The notes under the pieces: generated by a model
The model's input: the letters and a program-made list of their open reading frames with translations, nothing else
Told to the model about the DNA's origin: nothing
The model's database searches: none
Shown: positions 1-8,449 of the stretch, in pieces
How positions within the stretch are numbered: position 1 is the stretch's first letter
Layout of the letters: each line of letters starts with the position of its first letter
Translations under genes and position numbers: made by a program
DNA from: an uncultured Oscillospiraceae bacterium
Lineage (GTDB): Bacteria; Bacillota; Clostridia; Oscillospirales; Oscillospiraceae
Direction of reading: 5' to 3'
DNA length: 38,649 nt
NCBI GenBank assembly: GCA_910588365.1
Contig: CAJUQS010000166.1
Span: 1-38,649, forward strand

Positions 1-63
1 GCCAAGGCGGGCGCAGGGAGATGTTAAACAGGCTCTAACGTACTGCCTGCTGTGGCACATCGG

Positions 64-373
64 TGCATTGCAAGTTTACTGCGCAGCGATTCGGAGCGAT
101 CCCCCGCTGCTGGCTCTCCCCCTTTAAGAGGCCGGCAGGCGGAGTTGGTCGAGAGCCAGACTCCTAGATCAGAACCCCGAAGGACTCTCTTGTTCACGGG
201 GCACCGCAGCTCTTCATTTGCAGAGCGTGTCCGAAAATCCCCCGCCGAGGTTGGCCGTCCCGTTGGGACGGCCCCGAGTAAGGGAGTCCAGAACCGCAGG
301 TTCTGGCGCGCTTTTGGATACTTTTCCCGCGTGGGAAAAGTATCCGCAGGGCGTGGGGGCGCGAAGCCCCCAC
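64..373 (+). repeat. large intergenic repeat, copy A (about 310 bp)
   Basis: The first 408 bases hold no convincing gene. From about 64 to 351 the sequence matches, in opposite orientation, the stretch at 38205-38492, with long identical blocks such as the one around 195-228 and TTTAAGAGGCCGGCAGGCGG near 122-142. It ends in two hairpins: a 13-bp stem at 316-345 (ACTTTTCCC/GGGAAAAGT core) and a GTGGGG/CCCCAC stem at 353-373. An inner pairing CTGGCTCTC/GAGAGCCAG (about 111-160) suggests a folded RNA or DNA. The reading frames crossing it exist only because it is GC-rich. It lies just past the cobD stop and so closes the cobalamin operon. Bases 1-63 show nothing recognisable. Confidence 0.7.
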
Positions 374-408
374 TTGGCTCGCGTCATTGTGCCTGCGGCC
401 CCACTTAG

Positions 409-1455
409 CTAAATCTCCCCCAGCGCTTGAATAAAAGACCGGTTCTCCTCTGGCAGCTTCACCGCCGCCCGGTACCAGCCCGGACCCAGCCCCCGGTAAT
501 TGGAGCAGTCCCGGATGAGGATCCCCCGCTCCAGCAGGGGCTGGAAAATGTCCTTCGGACTCCAAAAGAGCAGGTAATTCGCCTGGGAGGGGCAGACCGT
601 GAAGCCCAATTTCTCCAGCTCCCCCCTCAGCTGCGGCCGCTCCCGGCCAATCAGCGCCCGGGCCTCCGCCAGAAAGGCTTCCTCCCCCAGGGCCGCCGCG
701 CCCGCCGCCTGGGCGGGCAGGGACACATTCCACGGCTGGGTAAGACGGCTCATGGCTGAGAGCAGCGCCCCGTCCCCACTGAGGCAGTACCCCAGCCGAA
801 GCCCGGCCATGCCGTAGGTCTTTGTGAACGCTCTCAGTATAAAAATTCCATTATATTCTAAAACGTATTTTTTCAGGGAGTGATCCGCCCAGCCATCGCT
901 GAGATCCAGAAAGCACTCATCCACAAACAGACGGATCCCCCGCCGCCGGCACCGGCGGAACACCTCCTCCAACAGCGCCGGGTCAAGGAGCTGCCCGGTG
1001 GGGTTGTTGGGGTTGCAGAGGAACACCGCATCCCAGTCCGTATCCGACAGGACCTCCAGCAGAGCGTCCGTCGCGGCAAACCCCTCCTCCGCCCGGAGCG
1101 GGTGGCGCTCCACCTGGCACCCGGCCGCCTCCAGGGCTGCGGCGTATTCGGAGAAGGTGGGCGCCAGCTCCAGGGCCCGGCGGGGACGGACGGCGAGACA
1201 GTAGGAGAAAATCAGCTCCGCCGCGCCGCCGCCGCACAGCACACACGCCTCCGGCACCCCCTCCCGCTCCGCCAGAGCGGATACCAGCGCTCCGCAGCCC
1301 GGGTCCGGGTACTGGCACAGCAGCCCCGCCGACTCCACCACCGCCCGGATGGCGGCAGGGGGCGTGCCCAGCGGGTTCGTGTTGACAGAAAAATCCAGTT
1401 TTATGGTGCGGCCGTACACGCCGCCCCCGTGGGGATTCTCACTCTTGTACAGCAT
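409..1455 (-). CDS. cobD: L-threonine-O-3-phosphate decarboxylase (aminotransferase class I/II fold)
   Basis: This PLP enzyme makes (R)-1-amino-2-propanol O-2-phosphate, the linker joined to adenosylcobyric acid in cobalamin assembly. The 348-residue protein has the class I/II aminotransferase layout: NPNNPTG at 148-154, the VDE-x-F segment near 178-182, and the Schiff-base lysine K212 in FTKTYGMAGLRLGY. The early motif DFSVNTNPLG (21-30) is typical of CobD/CobC rather than of histidinol-phosphate aminotransferase, and the cobalamin operon context settles the choice. The ATG has a GGGGGAGAGG-type ribosome site. It is the last gene of the operon, 13 bases after cbiB, whose product uses its product as substrate. 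Naming differs between organisms: Salmonella cobD corresponds to Pseudomonas cobC. Confidence 0.93.
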   Translation of the reverse strand: MLYKSENPHGGGVYGRTIKLDFSVNTNPLGTPPAAIRAVVESAGLLCQYPDPGCGALVSALAEREGVPEACVLCGGGAAELIFSYCLAVRPRRALELAPTFSEYAAALEAAGCQVERHPLRAEEGFAATDALLEVLSDTDWDAVFLCNPNNPTGQLLDPALLEEVFRRCRRRGIRLFVDECFLDLSDGWADHSLKKYVLEYNGIFILRAFTKTYGMAGLRLGYCLSGDGALLSAMSRLTQPWNVSLPAQAAGAAALGEEAFLAEARALIGRERPQLRGELEKLGFTVCPSQANYLLFWSPKDIFQPLLERGILIRDCSNYRGLGPGWYRAAVKLPEENRSFIQALGEI

Positions 1456-1468
1456 AGCCTCTCCCCCG

Positions 1469-2443
1469 TCAGAAAATAAACAGAATCAGGCCCTTTCCCC
1501 CGGCGCAGAGGGCCAGCGCCAGCACCGCCGCCGCGTACAACAGGCGGCAGGCCCGGGGGATGTCCCCCGGACGGACATCCTGGACCGGGTCGCCGATAAA
1601 GGGCTTTTTGTGGAGGACGCCGTGGTACCAGGCGTCCCCGGCCAGCCGCAGGCCCATGAGGCCCGCGCACACGGACTCGGTCTGGGCGGAGTTGGGGCTG
1701 GCGTGGTTGAAGCGGTCCCGGCGGAAGATCCGCCAGCCGCGCCCCACATCCATACCCAGCAGCCCGCCGGCGGCCAGCATCACCAGGGCCGAGAGGCGGG
1801 CGGGAAGGAAGTTCATCACATCGTCCATCTTCGCCGGGACCAGGCCGATGTCCTTGTAGGGCGGCTCCACGTACCCCAGCATGGAGTCCATAGTGTTCAC
1901 CGCCTTGTAGAAGAAGCCCAGGGGCGCGCCGCCAACAGCCAGAAAGAACAGAGGCGCCACCACGCCGTCCGAGGTGTTCTCCGCCACGGTCTCCACAGCG
2001 GCCCGGGCCACCCCGGCGCTGTCCAGGCGGGACACATCCCGGCCCACGATCATGCTCACCGCCCGGCGGGATGCCTCCAGATCCCCGGCCTCCAGAGCCG
2101 CATGGACCTTCATGCTCTCGTCCCGCAGGGATTTTGCGGCCAGAATCTGCCAGCACATCACGCTCTCCACTGCCAGCCGCAGCCAGGGATGGACCATGCC
2201 GCACCCCCACAGCAGCGCCGCCGGAACGGCGGTGGACACCAGCACCACCAGCGCCCACAATACGCCGCCTGCCCAGCGCTCACCTTGGGGGGAGGCGGGA
2301 AAGAGGCCGCGTAGGCGGACCTCCAGCCCGGAGATCAGCCTGCCGATCCAGACCACCGGATGGGGCCACCCCGGCGGGTCGCCCAGGAGCAGATCCATCC
2401 CAAAGCCGATGAGCATCGCATATAGACTCCAAACCACGAACAT
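1469..2443 (-). CDS. cbiB: adenosylcobinamide-phosphate synthase CbiB
   Basis: CbiB is an integral membrane enzyme that attaches aminopropanol phosphate to the corrin ring's f-propionate. At 324 residues it is the usual length. The family signature GFGMDLLLGDPPGWPHPVVW lies at about residues 13-32, with several hydrophobic membrane segments (N-terminus, about 65-90, about 195-220, C-terminus). The ATG at 2443 is only one base from an AAGGAGG site, so the in-frame GTG at 2437, seven bases from that site, is an equally likely start. It lies 155 bases downstream of the cbiJ-E-T fusion; that gap holds one of the two-hairpin repeats. cobD follows after 13 bases, as expected for enzymes acting in sequence. 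Confidence 0.93.
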   Translation of the reverse strand: MFVVWSLYAMLIGFGMDLLLGDPPGWPHPVVWIGRLISGLEVRLRGLFPASPQGERWAGGVLWALVVLVSTAVPAALLWGCGMVHPWLRLAVESVMCWQILAAKSLRDESMKVHAALEAGDLEASRRAVSMIVGRDVSRLDSAGVARAAVETVAENTSDGVVAPLFFLAVGGAPLGFFYKAVNTMDSMLGYVEPPYKDIGLVPAKMDDVMNFLPARLSALVMLAAGGLLGMDVGRGWRIFRRDRFNHASPNSAQTESVCAGLMGLRLAGDAWYHGVLHKKPFIGDPVQDVRPGDIPRACRLLYAAAVLALALCAGGKGLILFIF

Positions 2444-2548
2444 TCCTCCTTAAAGGCAGCCTTAGACCCTGTATTCACAGCCGGTAAACGCCGCCCTGAC
2501 GGATCTCTTTGCCTCTGCTTCGCACAATTTTCCGCGAACGAACAATCC

Positions 2549-2615
2549 GGCGAAACGGCAGCTTCGCCCAAAAAGCTTTTTTGTTACGGTTTCTTTGTTC
2601 ACATAGAAACCGTAA
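2549..2615 (-). repeat. two-hairpin intergenic repeat, copy 1
   Basis: On the minus strand an 11-bp stem (TTACGGTTTCT with its complement, 2584-2615) is followed by a spacer containing AAAAAAGCTTTTT and then the stem GGCGAA...TTCGCC (2549-2568). It has the same layout as the other copies but quite different stem sequence. The first hairpin contains the stop codon of the upstream cbiJ-E-T gene, so the last residues of that protein are encoded inside the repeat. Confidence 0.6.
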
Positions 2616-4563
2616 AGAGATACACCGGATTCTGCCCGGTCATCAGACAGTAGGGCCCGGCCTCCCGGCCCCGGGCGGCGCTGAGGCACACCACGGAGCG
2701 GCTGGGGAAGTCCCGGGAGATTCCGGCGAGCTCTGCCACGGACTCCAGGGTCACCGCCGCGGCCACGATGCGGGCTTTGGGATTTTTCTCCAGGATCAGA
2801 TCCACAATCTCCCGCAGGTTTCCTGAGCTGCCGCCGATGAAAACGTGGGTAGGCGCGGGCAGGTCCCGGCACGCGCCGGGGGCGCTGCCCGGGACGATCT
2901 CCAGGTTGGAGACATGGAAGCGCGCCTTGTTCTCCGCCAGGAGCGCCAGGGCCTCCTCCTTTTTCTCAATGGCGTACACCCGGCCCCGCCGGGCCTGCAG
3001 CGCCATTTCCACGGACACGGACCCCGTCCCGGCTCCCACGTCCCAGCACACCACGTCCGCCGTCAGGCGGAGGCGGGACAGTGCCAGGGCCCGGATTTCG
3101 CTCTTGGTCATGGGGACAATCCTCCCGTCCGCCCCGCCGCCACGCTGGAACAGCTCGTCCGGCAAACCGGGTGCGAAGGGGACGGCGGCGGCATTCTCGA
3201 TGAGAAGGGCGCTGAGGGGATCGAAGGCGCGTTCCGCCAGCTCCGCCGCCGTGCCAACGGTGACCGTTTCCTCCGGGTAGCCCAGACGCTCCCCCACGCT
3301 GACCCGGACCTCCCCCAGCCCGGCCTCCGCCAGGGTGCGGCAGAGGGCTCCCGCGCCATTTTCCCCGCCCACCAGGGCGAACACCCGGCGGTTCTGCGCC
3401 ACGTCGGGCACCACGTCCCCCTCCCGGCCGTGGAGGCTCAGGGGGATCACGTCCTCGTAGGAGGTCTTCAGCCTCGCGCACAGGGTTTGCAGGGAGCTGA
3501 GCCCCGGCAGGACCTCCACGTCACAGTCCGTGAGCAGGGGCAGCAGCTTCTTTGCCCCGCTGAAAAAACCGGCGTCGCCGCTGAGGGCCACCGTGAAGCG
3601 GCGGCAGTCCGGGTTGCCGCGGATACAGGCGGCGATGTCCCCCGGCGCGACGGCCGCGCAGGTCCGCCGGCCGGCCGGGACGGCCTCCAGCATCCGTTTC
3701 GCCCCGATGACGCAGTCCGCCTCGTGAATGGCCCGCCAGACCTCCCCGGTCATGGTCTCAGATCCGCCGGGGCCGATGCCCGCCAGGGTGACCCTGGGCC
3801 GCAGGCAGAGGCCGAAGCGCCGGCAGAGCAGCTCCGCAGCAGCGGAAAAGTCCAGCCCCGCCCGCTGGGCCGGACGGCCCACCACCACCAGAACGGCCCC
3901 CGCCTCCCGGGCGGCGGCCGCCTTTTTCCCAAAGCCGCCAGTGTCGCCGGTGTCCTTGGTCACCATGTATTTTGCCGACACGGCCCGCAGAAGGGCCGTG
4001 TTCATCTCACGGGAGAAGGGCCCCTGCATGGCGATGACATGGTCCGGGGCAAGCCCCGCCTCCCGGCAGGAGAGCAGGGACGCCTCCATGGGCAGCACCC
4101 GGGCGTAGACCCGCCCGGCGAAGTCCGGCAGGGCCGTATACTTCGCCAGCTCCTTGCTGCCGGTGGTCAGCAGAATATTCCCCCGGGTGTCAGCCAGGTA
4201 GTCCACCGCCCCCTGGATGTCCGGCACACACACCGCCCCCTCCGGCACATCCCCGGCGGATCGCAGCAGCCGCAGGTACTCCGTCCCCGTCCCCTCGCAG
4301 GCGGCGGCGATGTTCTCCGTCACGGCGGCGGCGTAGGGGTGGGTGGCGTCCACCACCAGGGCGAAGCCCTCCCGGGTGAACAGCTCCTCCATCTCCTCCC
4401 GGGTCAGCCGTTCTAGGGAGACGGTCAGGTTCTCCCGGGGCTCCAGCAGGGCCCCGCCGTACTCCGTGGCCACGCAGGCGGTGACCGCCACCGGCTGGCC
4501 CGCCAGCAGCTCAACCAGGGCCCGGCCCTCGGTGGTCCCGGCGAAGACGCACAATTTATACAT
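2599..4563 (-). CDS. cbiJET: fused precorrin-6A reductase / precorrin-6B methyltransferase (CbiJ-CbiE-CbiT)
   Basis: This 654-residue protein joins three corrin-ring enzymes. Residues 1-250 are the CbiJ/CobK reductase: FAGTTEGR at 7-14, DATHPYA at 72-78, TTGSKEL at 133-139 and TKDTGDTGGFGKKAAA at 202-217. Residues 255-460 are the CbiE C5-methyltransferase of the tetrapyrrole methylase fold: LAGIGPGG at 260-267 and SGDAGFFSGAKK at 328-339. Residues 483-654 are the CbiT C15-methyltransferase and decarboxylase, with a SAM-binding DVGAGTGSVSVEM at 508-520. CbiE-CbiT fusions (CobL) are common; adding the reductase at the N-terminus is rarer. The start overlaps the cbiH stop by 8 bases, implying coupled translation. 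The C-terminal residues LFTVSM come from a hairpin repeat. Confidence 0.93.
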   Translation of the reverse strand: MYKLCVFAGTTEGRALVELLAGQPVAVTACVATEYGGALLEPRENLTVSLERLTREEMEELFTREGFALVVDATHPYAAAVTENIAAACEGTGTEYLRLLRSAGDVPEGAVCVPDIQGAVDYLADTRGNILLTTGSKELAKYTALPDFAGRVYARVLPMEASLLSCREAGLAPDHVIAMQGPFSREMNTALLRAVSAKYMVTKDTGDTGGFGKKAAAAREAGAVLVVVGRPAQRAGLDFSAAAELLCRRFGLCLRPRVTLAGIGPGGSETMTGEVWRAIHEADCVIGAKRMLEAVPAGRRTCAAVAPGDIAACIRGNPDCRRFTVALSGDAGFFSGAKKLLPLLTDCDVEVLPGLSSLQTLCARLKTSYEDVIPLSLHGREGDVVPDVAQNRRVFALVGGENGAGALCRTLAEAGLGEVRVSVGERLGYPEETVTVGTAAELAERAFDPLSALLIENAAAVPFAPGLPDELFQRGGGADGRIVPMTKSEIRALALSRLRLTADVVCWDVGAGTGSVSVEMALQARRGRVYAIEKKEEALALLAENKARFHVSNLEIVPGSAPGACRDLPAPTHVFIGGSSGNLREIVDLILEKNPKARIVAAAVTLESVAELAGISRDFPSRSVVCLSAARGREAGPYCLMTGQNPVYLFTVSM

Positions 4564-5287
4564 CCCGGTACCCCCGGGGGGTCACCAGCTTCCCGCCAAT
4601 GATCCGGGTCTGGCTGTTGCCCACGAAGGCGGTACAGAACATGTCGGCGGCAAAGTCCCGCAGCTGGCCAAGGGACATCACCGTCCAGCTCTCCCCCTCC
4701 CGGCCGATGTTCCGGGCCACGCCGCAGGGGCGGTCCGCCGGAAGGGTGCGCAGCAGAATGTCGCAGGCCCGCTGCAAATAGTCGGGCCTGCCCCTGCTGG
4801 CGGGGTTGTAGAGGACCACGGAGAGGTCGGCCACCGCAGCCGCCGCCAGCCGCGCCTCAATCTTCTCCCAGGGGGTGAGCCGGTCGCTGAGGCTGACGAC
4901 GGCGAAGTCGTGGGTCAGGGGCGCCCCCAGCAGGGCCGCGCCGCTGCATGCCGCCGTGAGGCCGGGCACCACCTGGATCTCCGGCTCCGCCGCCTCCCCC
5001 CGCAGCTCGTAGAGCAGGCCCGCCATGCCGTAGATGCCGCTGTCGCCGGAGCAGACCATCGCCACGTCCTTCCCGGAGCGGGCCGCGTCCAGCGCCATGC
5101 GGCACCGGTCTGCCTCCTTTGTCATGGGTGTGGTCAAAAACTCCTTGTCCGGGTAGCGCTCCTTTACCAGGTTCACGTACACGTGGTAGCCCACAATCAC
5201 CTGGCACGCCCCCAGGGCCCTGTCCGCCCGAACGGTCATATTCTCATAATCTCCAGGGCCAATGCCCACCACTGTCAACTTCCCCAT
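4556..5287 (-). CDS. cbiH: precorrin-3B / cobalt-factor III C17-methyltransferase
   Basis: This SAM-dependent enzyme methylates C17 and drives contraction of the corrin ring (CbiH in the anaerobic route, CobJ in the aerobic one). The 243-residue protein has the tetrapyrrole methylase fold: LTVVGIGPGDYENMTVRA at the N-terminus, VCSGDSGIYGMAGL in the middle, and YNPASRGRPDYL towards the end. The ATG at 5287 is chosen because a GGAG lies six bases upstream; an ATG at 5299 in the same frame has no such site. The gene overlaps the start of the cbiJ-E-T fusion by 8 bases. A two-hairpin repeat separates it from cbiG upstream. In anaerobes CbiG acts directly after this step and CbiF. Confidence 0.93.
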   Translation of the reverse strand: MGKLTVVGIGPGDYENMTVRADRALGACQVIVGYHVYVNLVKERYPDKEFLTTPMTKEADRCRMALDAARSGKDVAMVCSGDSGIYGMAGLLYELRGEAAEPEIQVVPGLTAACSGAALLGAPLTHDFAVVSLSDRLTPWEKIEARLAAAAVADLSVVLYNPASRGRPDYLQRACDILLRTLPADRPCGVARNIGREGESWTVMSLGQLRDFAADMFCTAFVGNSQTRIIGGKLVTPRGYRDV

Positions 5288-5310
5288 ACTGTTCTCCATT
5301 TTCTGTGGTA

Positions 5311-5381
5311 GTCATCCTTTTCTTTCTGAAGAAAGAAAAGGATCAAAAGAAAGACTTTTTGCGGCAAAACGATGTTTTGCC
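5311..5381 (+). repeat. two-hairpin intergenic repeat, copy 2
   Basis: Read on the plus strand it is a model copy: stem CCTTTTCTTTC/GAAAGAAAAGG (5316-5340), linker ATCAAAAGAAAGACTTTTTG, then stem GGCAAAAC/GTTTTGCC (5363-5381). It lies between cbiG (ending 5392) and cbiH (starting 5287), both on the minus strand, so here the repeat is inverted relative to the operon. Confidence 0.75.
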
Positions 5382-5391
5382 TTTTCCGCGC

Positions 5392-6417
5392 TCACGAAAA
5401 AGTGACAATATACCGCTCCACCGCCGCGGCCGCGGTCACGCCGTCCCGGGCGGTCTTTTTGGCAATCAGCTTCTCCGCGCCCAGCAGGGCCGCCCGCTCG
5501 CAGACGTTGTCCACGCCGGTGACGCTCCGGACGAAGTCCGAGGGGGTGAACGCCCCCTCTACCCTCTGCAGCTCCTGGGCGGAGTAGAATTCCACAGGCC
5601 AGCCCCGCTCCCGGCAGAAATCCAGCAGGCCGGGCTCGTCCCGCTTCAGGTCAATGGACGCGCAGCACTTCACCGCCCAGTGGTCGATCCCATACGCGTC
5701 CAGCACCTCCGAGACCGCCGCCTCAATGGCGGCGGCGCTGGTCCCCCGCCGGCACCCGATCCCCAGACGGACCACCCTGGGGGTCAGCAGCAGGGTCCGG
5801 TCGAAGGCGTCCGGATTCCGCTTCCAGGAGACGCAGATGCCCACGCTCCCCCGATCCCCCGGCACCACCCCCGGCGGCAGCTCCCCCGCGATGGGGAAGT
5901 CGCTTTTCAGCGGCACAGGGCCCTCCAGGATGGCGGCGGACACCGCCTTGGCGGCATCCAGGCGGTTGATGTGGAGCCCCTGTTCCGCCGCCCATGCGTC
6001 CACGGAAAATTTCGCGTTTACATCTGTGGCCGTGGTGACCACCGGCTCGGCTTCCAGATCCCGGGCCAGAAGGCGGGCCAGCCTGTTGGCCCCGCCGATG
6101 TGCCCCGACACAAGGGGTACTACGAACCGGGCGGTTTCGTCCACCGCCAGCACGGCGGGGTCCTCGGCCTTGCTCCGCAGGTGGGGCGCCACCGCCCGGA
6201 CGGCGATGCCGCAGGCCCCCACGAAGATGAGCGCGTCTGTCCGGCGGAAGATCGGCTCCACAAAGTCCGGTAGAGCCCCCTCGACAGCCTCGAACTCCGC
6301 CTCTGCCAGCCGCGCCGGGGCGAAGTACCGGCAGCTCTGAAAGAGCCGGTCCGCCCGGATCCGCCGGGCAGTCTCCATGCCCCGGCGGCTGAACGCAAAG
6401 ACGGCCCCCTGTTTCAT
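5392..6417 (-). CDS. cbiG: cobalt-precorrin-5A hydrolase CbiG
   Basis: CbiG opens the delta-lactone of cobalt-precorrin-5A and releases acetaldehyde, a step found only in the anaerobic pathway, so it identifies the route used here. From the ATG at 6417 the protein has 341 residues. The N-terminal domain shows DALIFVGACGIAVRAVAPHL and the hallmark LVSGHIGGANRLARLLA; the C-terminal domain begins near LGIGCRRGTSAAAIEAAV. A GTG at 6468, one base after the cbiF stop and just behind a GGGAGCGGAGTAGG ribosome site, would add 17 residues. The ATG has no clear ribosome site, so that longer form is quite possible. The stop lies next to a two-hairpin repeat. Confidence 0.92.
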   Translation of the reverse strand: MKQGAVFAFSRRGMETARRIRADRLFQSCRYFAPARLAEAEFEAVEGALPDFVEPIFRRTDALIFVGACGIAVRAVAPHLRSKAEDPAVLAVDETARFVVPLVSGHIGGANRLARLLARDLEAEPVVTTATDVNAKFSVDAWAAEQGLHINRLDAAKAVSAAILEGPVPLKSDFPIAGELPPGVVPGDRGSVGICVSWKRNPDAFDRTLLLTPRVVRLGIGCRRGTSAAAIEAAVSEVLDAYGIDHWAVKCCASIDLKRDEPGLLDFCRERGWPVEFYSAQELQRVEGAFTPSDFVRSVTGVDNVCERAALLGAEKLIAKKTARDGVTAAAAVERYIVTFS

Positions 6418-6469
6418 ATGGGGCGGAACGGCCCCCGGGGCGGGCGGCACCTGGTGAAAGTCCCCCACC

Positions 6470-7225
6470 CTACTCCGCTCCCTTCCGGAATTCGGTGGTG
6501 AAGCCGGGGTCGTAGAGCTTGGAGCGGGCGTAGTCCGCCCCCATGCAGTCCCCCACAATCAGCAGGGCTGTTTTCGTCAGGCCGTTTTCCGCCACCGTGG
6601 CCGCCAGGGTCTCCACGGTGCACCGGTATATCTTTTCGTCCGGCCAGGTGGCTTTATAGACCACCGCCGCCGGGGTGCCGGGGGCATAGCCCCCGGCCAG
6701 CAGGTCGTCTTGCAGCTTATCCGCCAGGGATGTGCTGAGAAAGAGCACCATGGTGGCTCCGTGGGCCGCCAGGGAGCGCACAGACTCCCGCTCCGGCACC
6801 GGGGTCCGCCCCGCCGCCCGGGTGATGATGACCGTCTGGCTCACCTCCGGCAGGGTGTACTCCGCCCGCAGGGACGCCGCCGCCCCGCAGAAGGAGCTGA
6901 CGCCGGGACACACGTCGTAGTCAATGCCCAGCTCCTCCAGCTGGTCGAACTGCTCCCGCACCGCGCCGTAGAGGCTGGAGTCCCCGGTGTGGAGGCGGAC
7001 GGTGGTCTTCCCAGCCGCCTCGGCGGATTTGACCACCGCCAGCACCTGCTCCAGCGTCATCCCCGCGCTGTTGTGGATTTCACAGCCTTTTTTCGTGTAA
7101 TGCAGCAGCTCCGGGTTCACCAGACTCCCGGCGTAGATCACCACGTCCGCCTCGCCCAGAAGCCTGTAGCCGCGGACCGTGATCAGATCCGCCGCCCCGC
7201 TGCCCGCGCCGACAAAGTGTACCAT
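6470..7225 (-). CDS. cbiF: cobalt-precorrin-4 C11-methyltransferase
   Basis: CbiF (CobM) transfers the C11 methyl group from SAM. The 251-residue protein starts VHFVGAGSGAADLITVRG, the family's SAM-site loop, followed by the signature VVIYAGSLVNPELL and, near residue 90, GDSSLYGAVREQ, then YDVCPGVSSFCGAAA. Length and motifs are those of the family. The ATG has an AAGGAGG site at good spacing. It lies between cbiD and cbiG, matching its biochemical position just before CbiG. The 75-base gap to cbiD contains a two-hairpin repeat. Confidence 0.94.
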   Translation of the reverse strand: MVHFVGAGSGAADLITVRGYRLLGEADVVIYAGSLVNPELLHYTKKGCEIHNSAGMTLEQVLAVVKSAEAAGKTTVRLHTGDSSLYGAVREQFDQLEELGIDYDVCPGVSSFCGAAASLRAEYTLPEVSQTVIITRAAGRTPVPERESVRSLAAHGATMVLFLSTSLADKLQDDLLAGGYAPGTPAAVVYKATWPDEKIYRCTVETLAATVAENGLTKTALLIVGDCMGADYARSKLYDPGFTTEFRKGAE

Positions 7226-7247
7226 AAATAGCGCCTCCTTGAGGTAT

Positions 7248-7311
7248 TCATCCTTTTTCTTGAAAGAAAAAGGATCAAAAAGAACTTTTTGCGGCGGAAC
7301 TATGTTCCGCC
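7248..7311 (+). repeat. two-hairpin intergenic repeat, copy 3
   Basis: On the plus strand: stem CCTTTTTCTT/AAGAAAAAGG type (7252-7274), linker ATCAAAAAGAACTTTTTG, then stem GGCGGAAC/GTTCCGCC (7293-7311). Compared with copy 2 the second stem has changed A to G on one side and T to C on the other, keeping the pairing. The stop codon of cbiD (7300-7302) lies in the loop region of the second hairpin. Confidence 0.72.
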
Positions 7312-8436
7312 TTTCACAATCTGTTGGAGGAGCTGCGCCGCGTTCCCGGTTCTGCTCAGCTCGCCCCAGACCTTGGAGAACAGGATCGCGCCAACCTCCA
7401 GGGATTCGCCGGCCCTGGCCGCCAGGTGAAAGGCAATCCGCTCCGTCAGACGGGCGAGGGCCGTCCGGTCCACATCCGCCTCCCGCAGGATGCGCAGGGC
7501 CTCGTCACAGGAGACGCACGCCAGGACCCGGGCCGTCCTCTCCGGCGGCAGGCCGGAGGCCGCGGCGTGGGCGGCCAGAATCTCCATACGGCAGTCGCCG
7601 TACCGGGAGTGGGTGTTCAGCATCCCGCCGCCCACCTTCACCAGCTTGCCGATATGCCCCGCCAGCAGCGCCCCCCGGAACCCCAGCTCCCGGCAGAGGT
7701 CCAGGGCGTCCCCCAGAAAGTTGGAGCACTGCACCGCCAAAGCCGGGTCCAGCCCCAGGCCCTCCCGGATGAAGTCCGATCCGTAGTTCCCCGGGGTCAG
7801 CAGGGCGTAGTCCGCCCCCGCCGCCCGCCGCTGGCGCAGCTCCACCCGAATGGTCTCCACCAGGGCCCGCTCACTCATGGGCTCCACGATGCCCGTGGTG
7901 CCCAGAATGGAGATGCCGCCCACAATGCCCAGCCGGGGGTTGAAGGTCTTCTTCGCCAGCGCCTCCCCCTCCGGCACGGAGATCACCACCGACAGGCCGC
8001 CGTGGTCATCCGTCAGGGCCTGGATCTCCTCCACGCCCTCCCGGATCATCCGCCTGGGTACGCTGTTGATGGCCGCCGCGCCCACCGGCTGGTCCAGGCC
8101 CGGCTTGGTCACCCGGCCCACGCCGGCGCCGCCGTCAATGGTCACGCCGGTCCCCTCCGTCCGGGAGACGGCGGCAAACACCAGCGTCCCTCTGGTCACG
8201 TCCGGGTCGTCCCCGCTGTCCTTCTCAACGGCACAGGAGACCGCGCCGGGCTCCATCCAGATCTCCCGCACCGGCAGCTCCAGCCGGACGCCCCTGGGGG
8301 TGGTCAGCGCCGCCCGCTCCATCCGCCGCCCGGTCAGCAGCATGTAGGCGGCAGCCTTCGCCGCCGCCGCCGCGCAGGATCCGGTGGTGTACCCCAGCCG
8401 CAGCCGCTTCCCCTCTTTTATGATAAATTCTTCCAT
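7300..8436 (-). CDS. cbiD: cobalt-precorrin-5B C1-methyltransferase CbiD
   Basis: CbiD methylates C1 of the corrin ring in the anaerobic pathway. The 378-residue protein begins with the family hallmark LRLGYTTGSCAAAAAKAAAY (about 13-32) and contains GAAINSVPRRMI, the NPRLGIVGGISILGTTGIVEPMS segment near the middle (given only as a landmark), and LLAGHIGKLVKVGGGM. The ATG at 8436 is preceded by AGGA with six bases spacing. A TTG at 8454 would lie inside the upstream repeat and is unlikely. The last residues, KGGT, and the stop are encoded within a two-hairpin repeat. Confidence 0.94.
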   Translation of the reverse strand: MEEFIIKEGKRLRLGYTTGSCAAAAAKAAAYMLLTGRRMERAALTTPRGVRLELPVREIWMEPGAVSCAVEKDSGDDPDVTRGTLVFAAVSRTEGTGVTIDGGAGVGRVTKPGLDQPVGAAAINSVPRRMIREGVEEIQALTDDHGGLSVVISVPEGEALAKKTFNPRLGIVGGISILGTTGIVEPMSERALVETIRVELRQRRAAGADYALLTPGNYGSDFIREGLGLDPALAVQCSNFLGDALDLCRELGFRGALLAGHIGKLVKVGGGMLNTHSRYGDCRMEILAAHAAASGLPPERTARVLACVSCDEALRILREADVDRTALARLTERIAFHLAARAGESLEVGAILFSKVWGELSRTGNAAQLLQQIVKGGT

Positions 8437-8449
8437 GTTATTCCTGACA

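Noticed and set aside
52..408. A protein frame through repeat A containing FTGHR, as in the SLOG protein
   Set aside because: The frame lies in a non-coding repeat and the short match is chance; copy B has different frame details.
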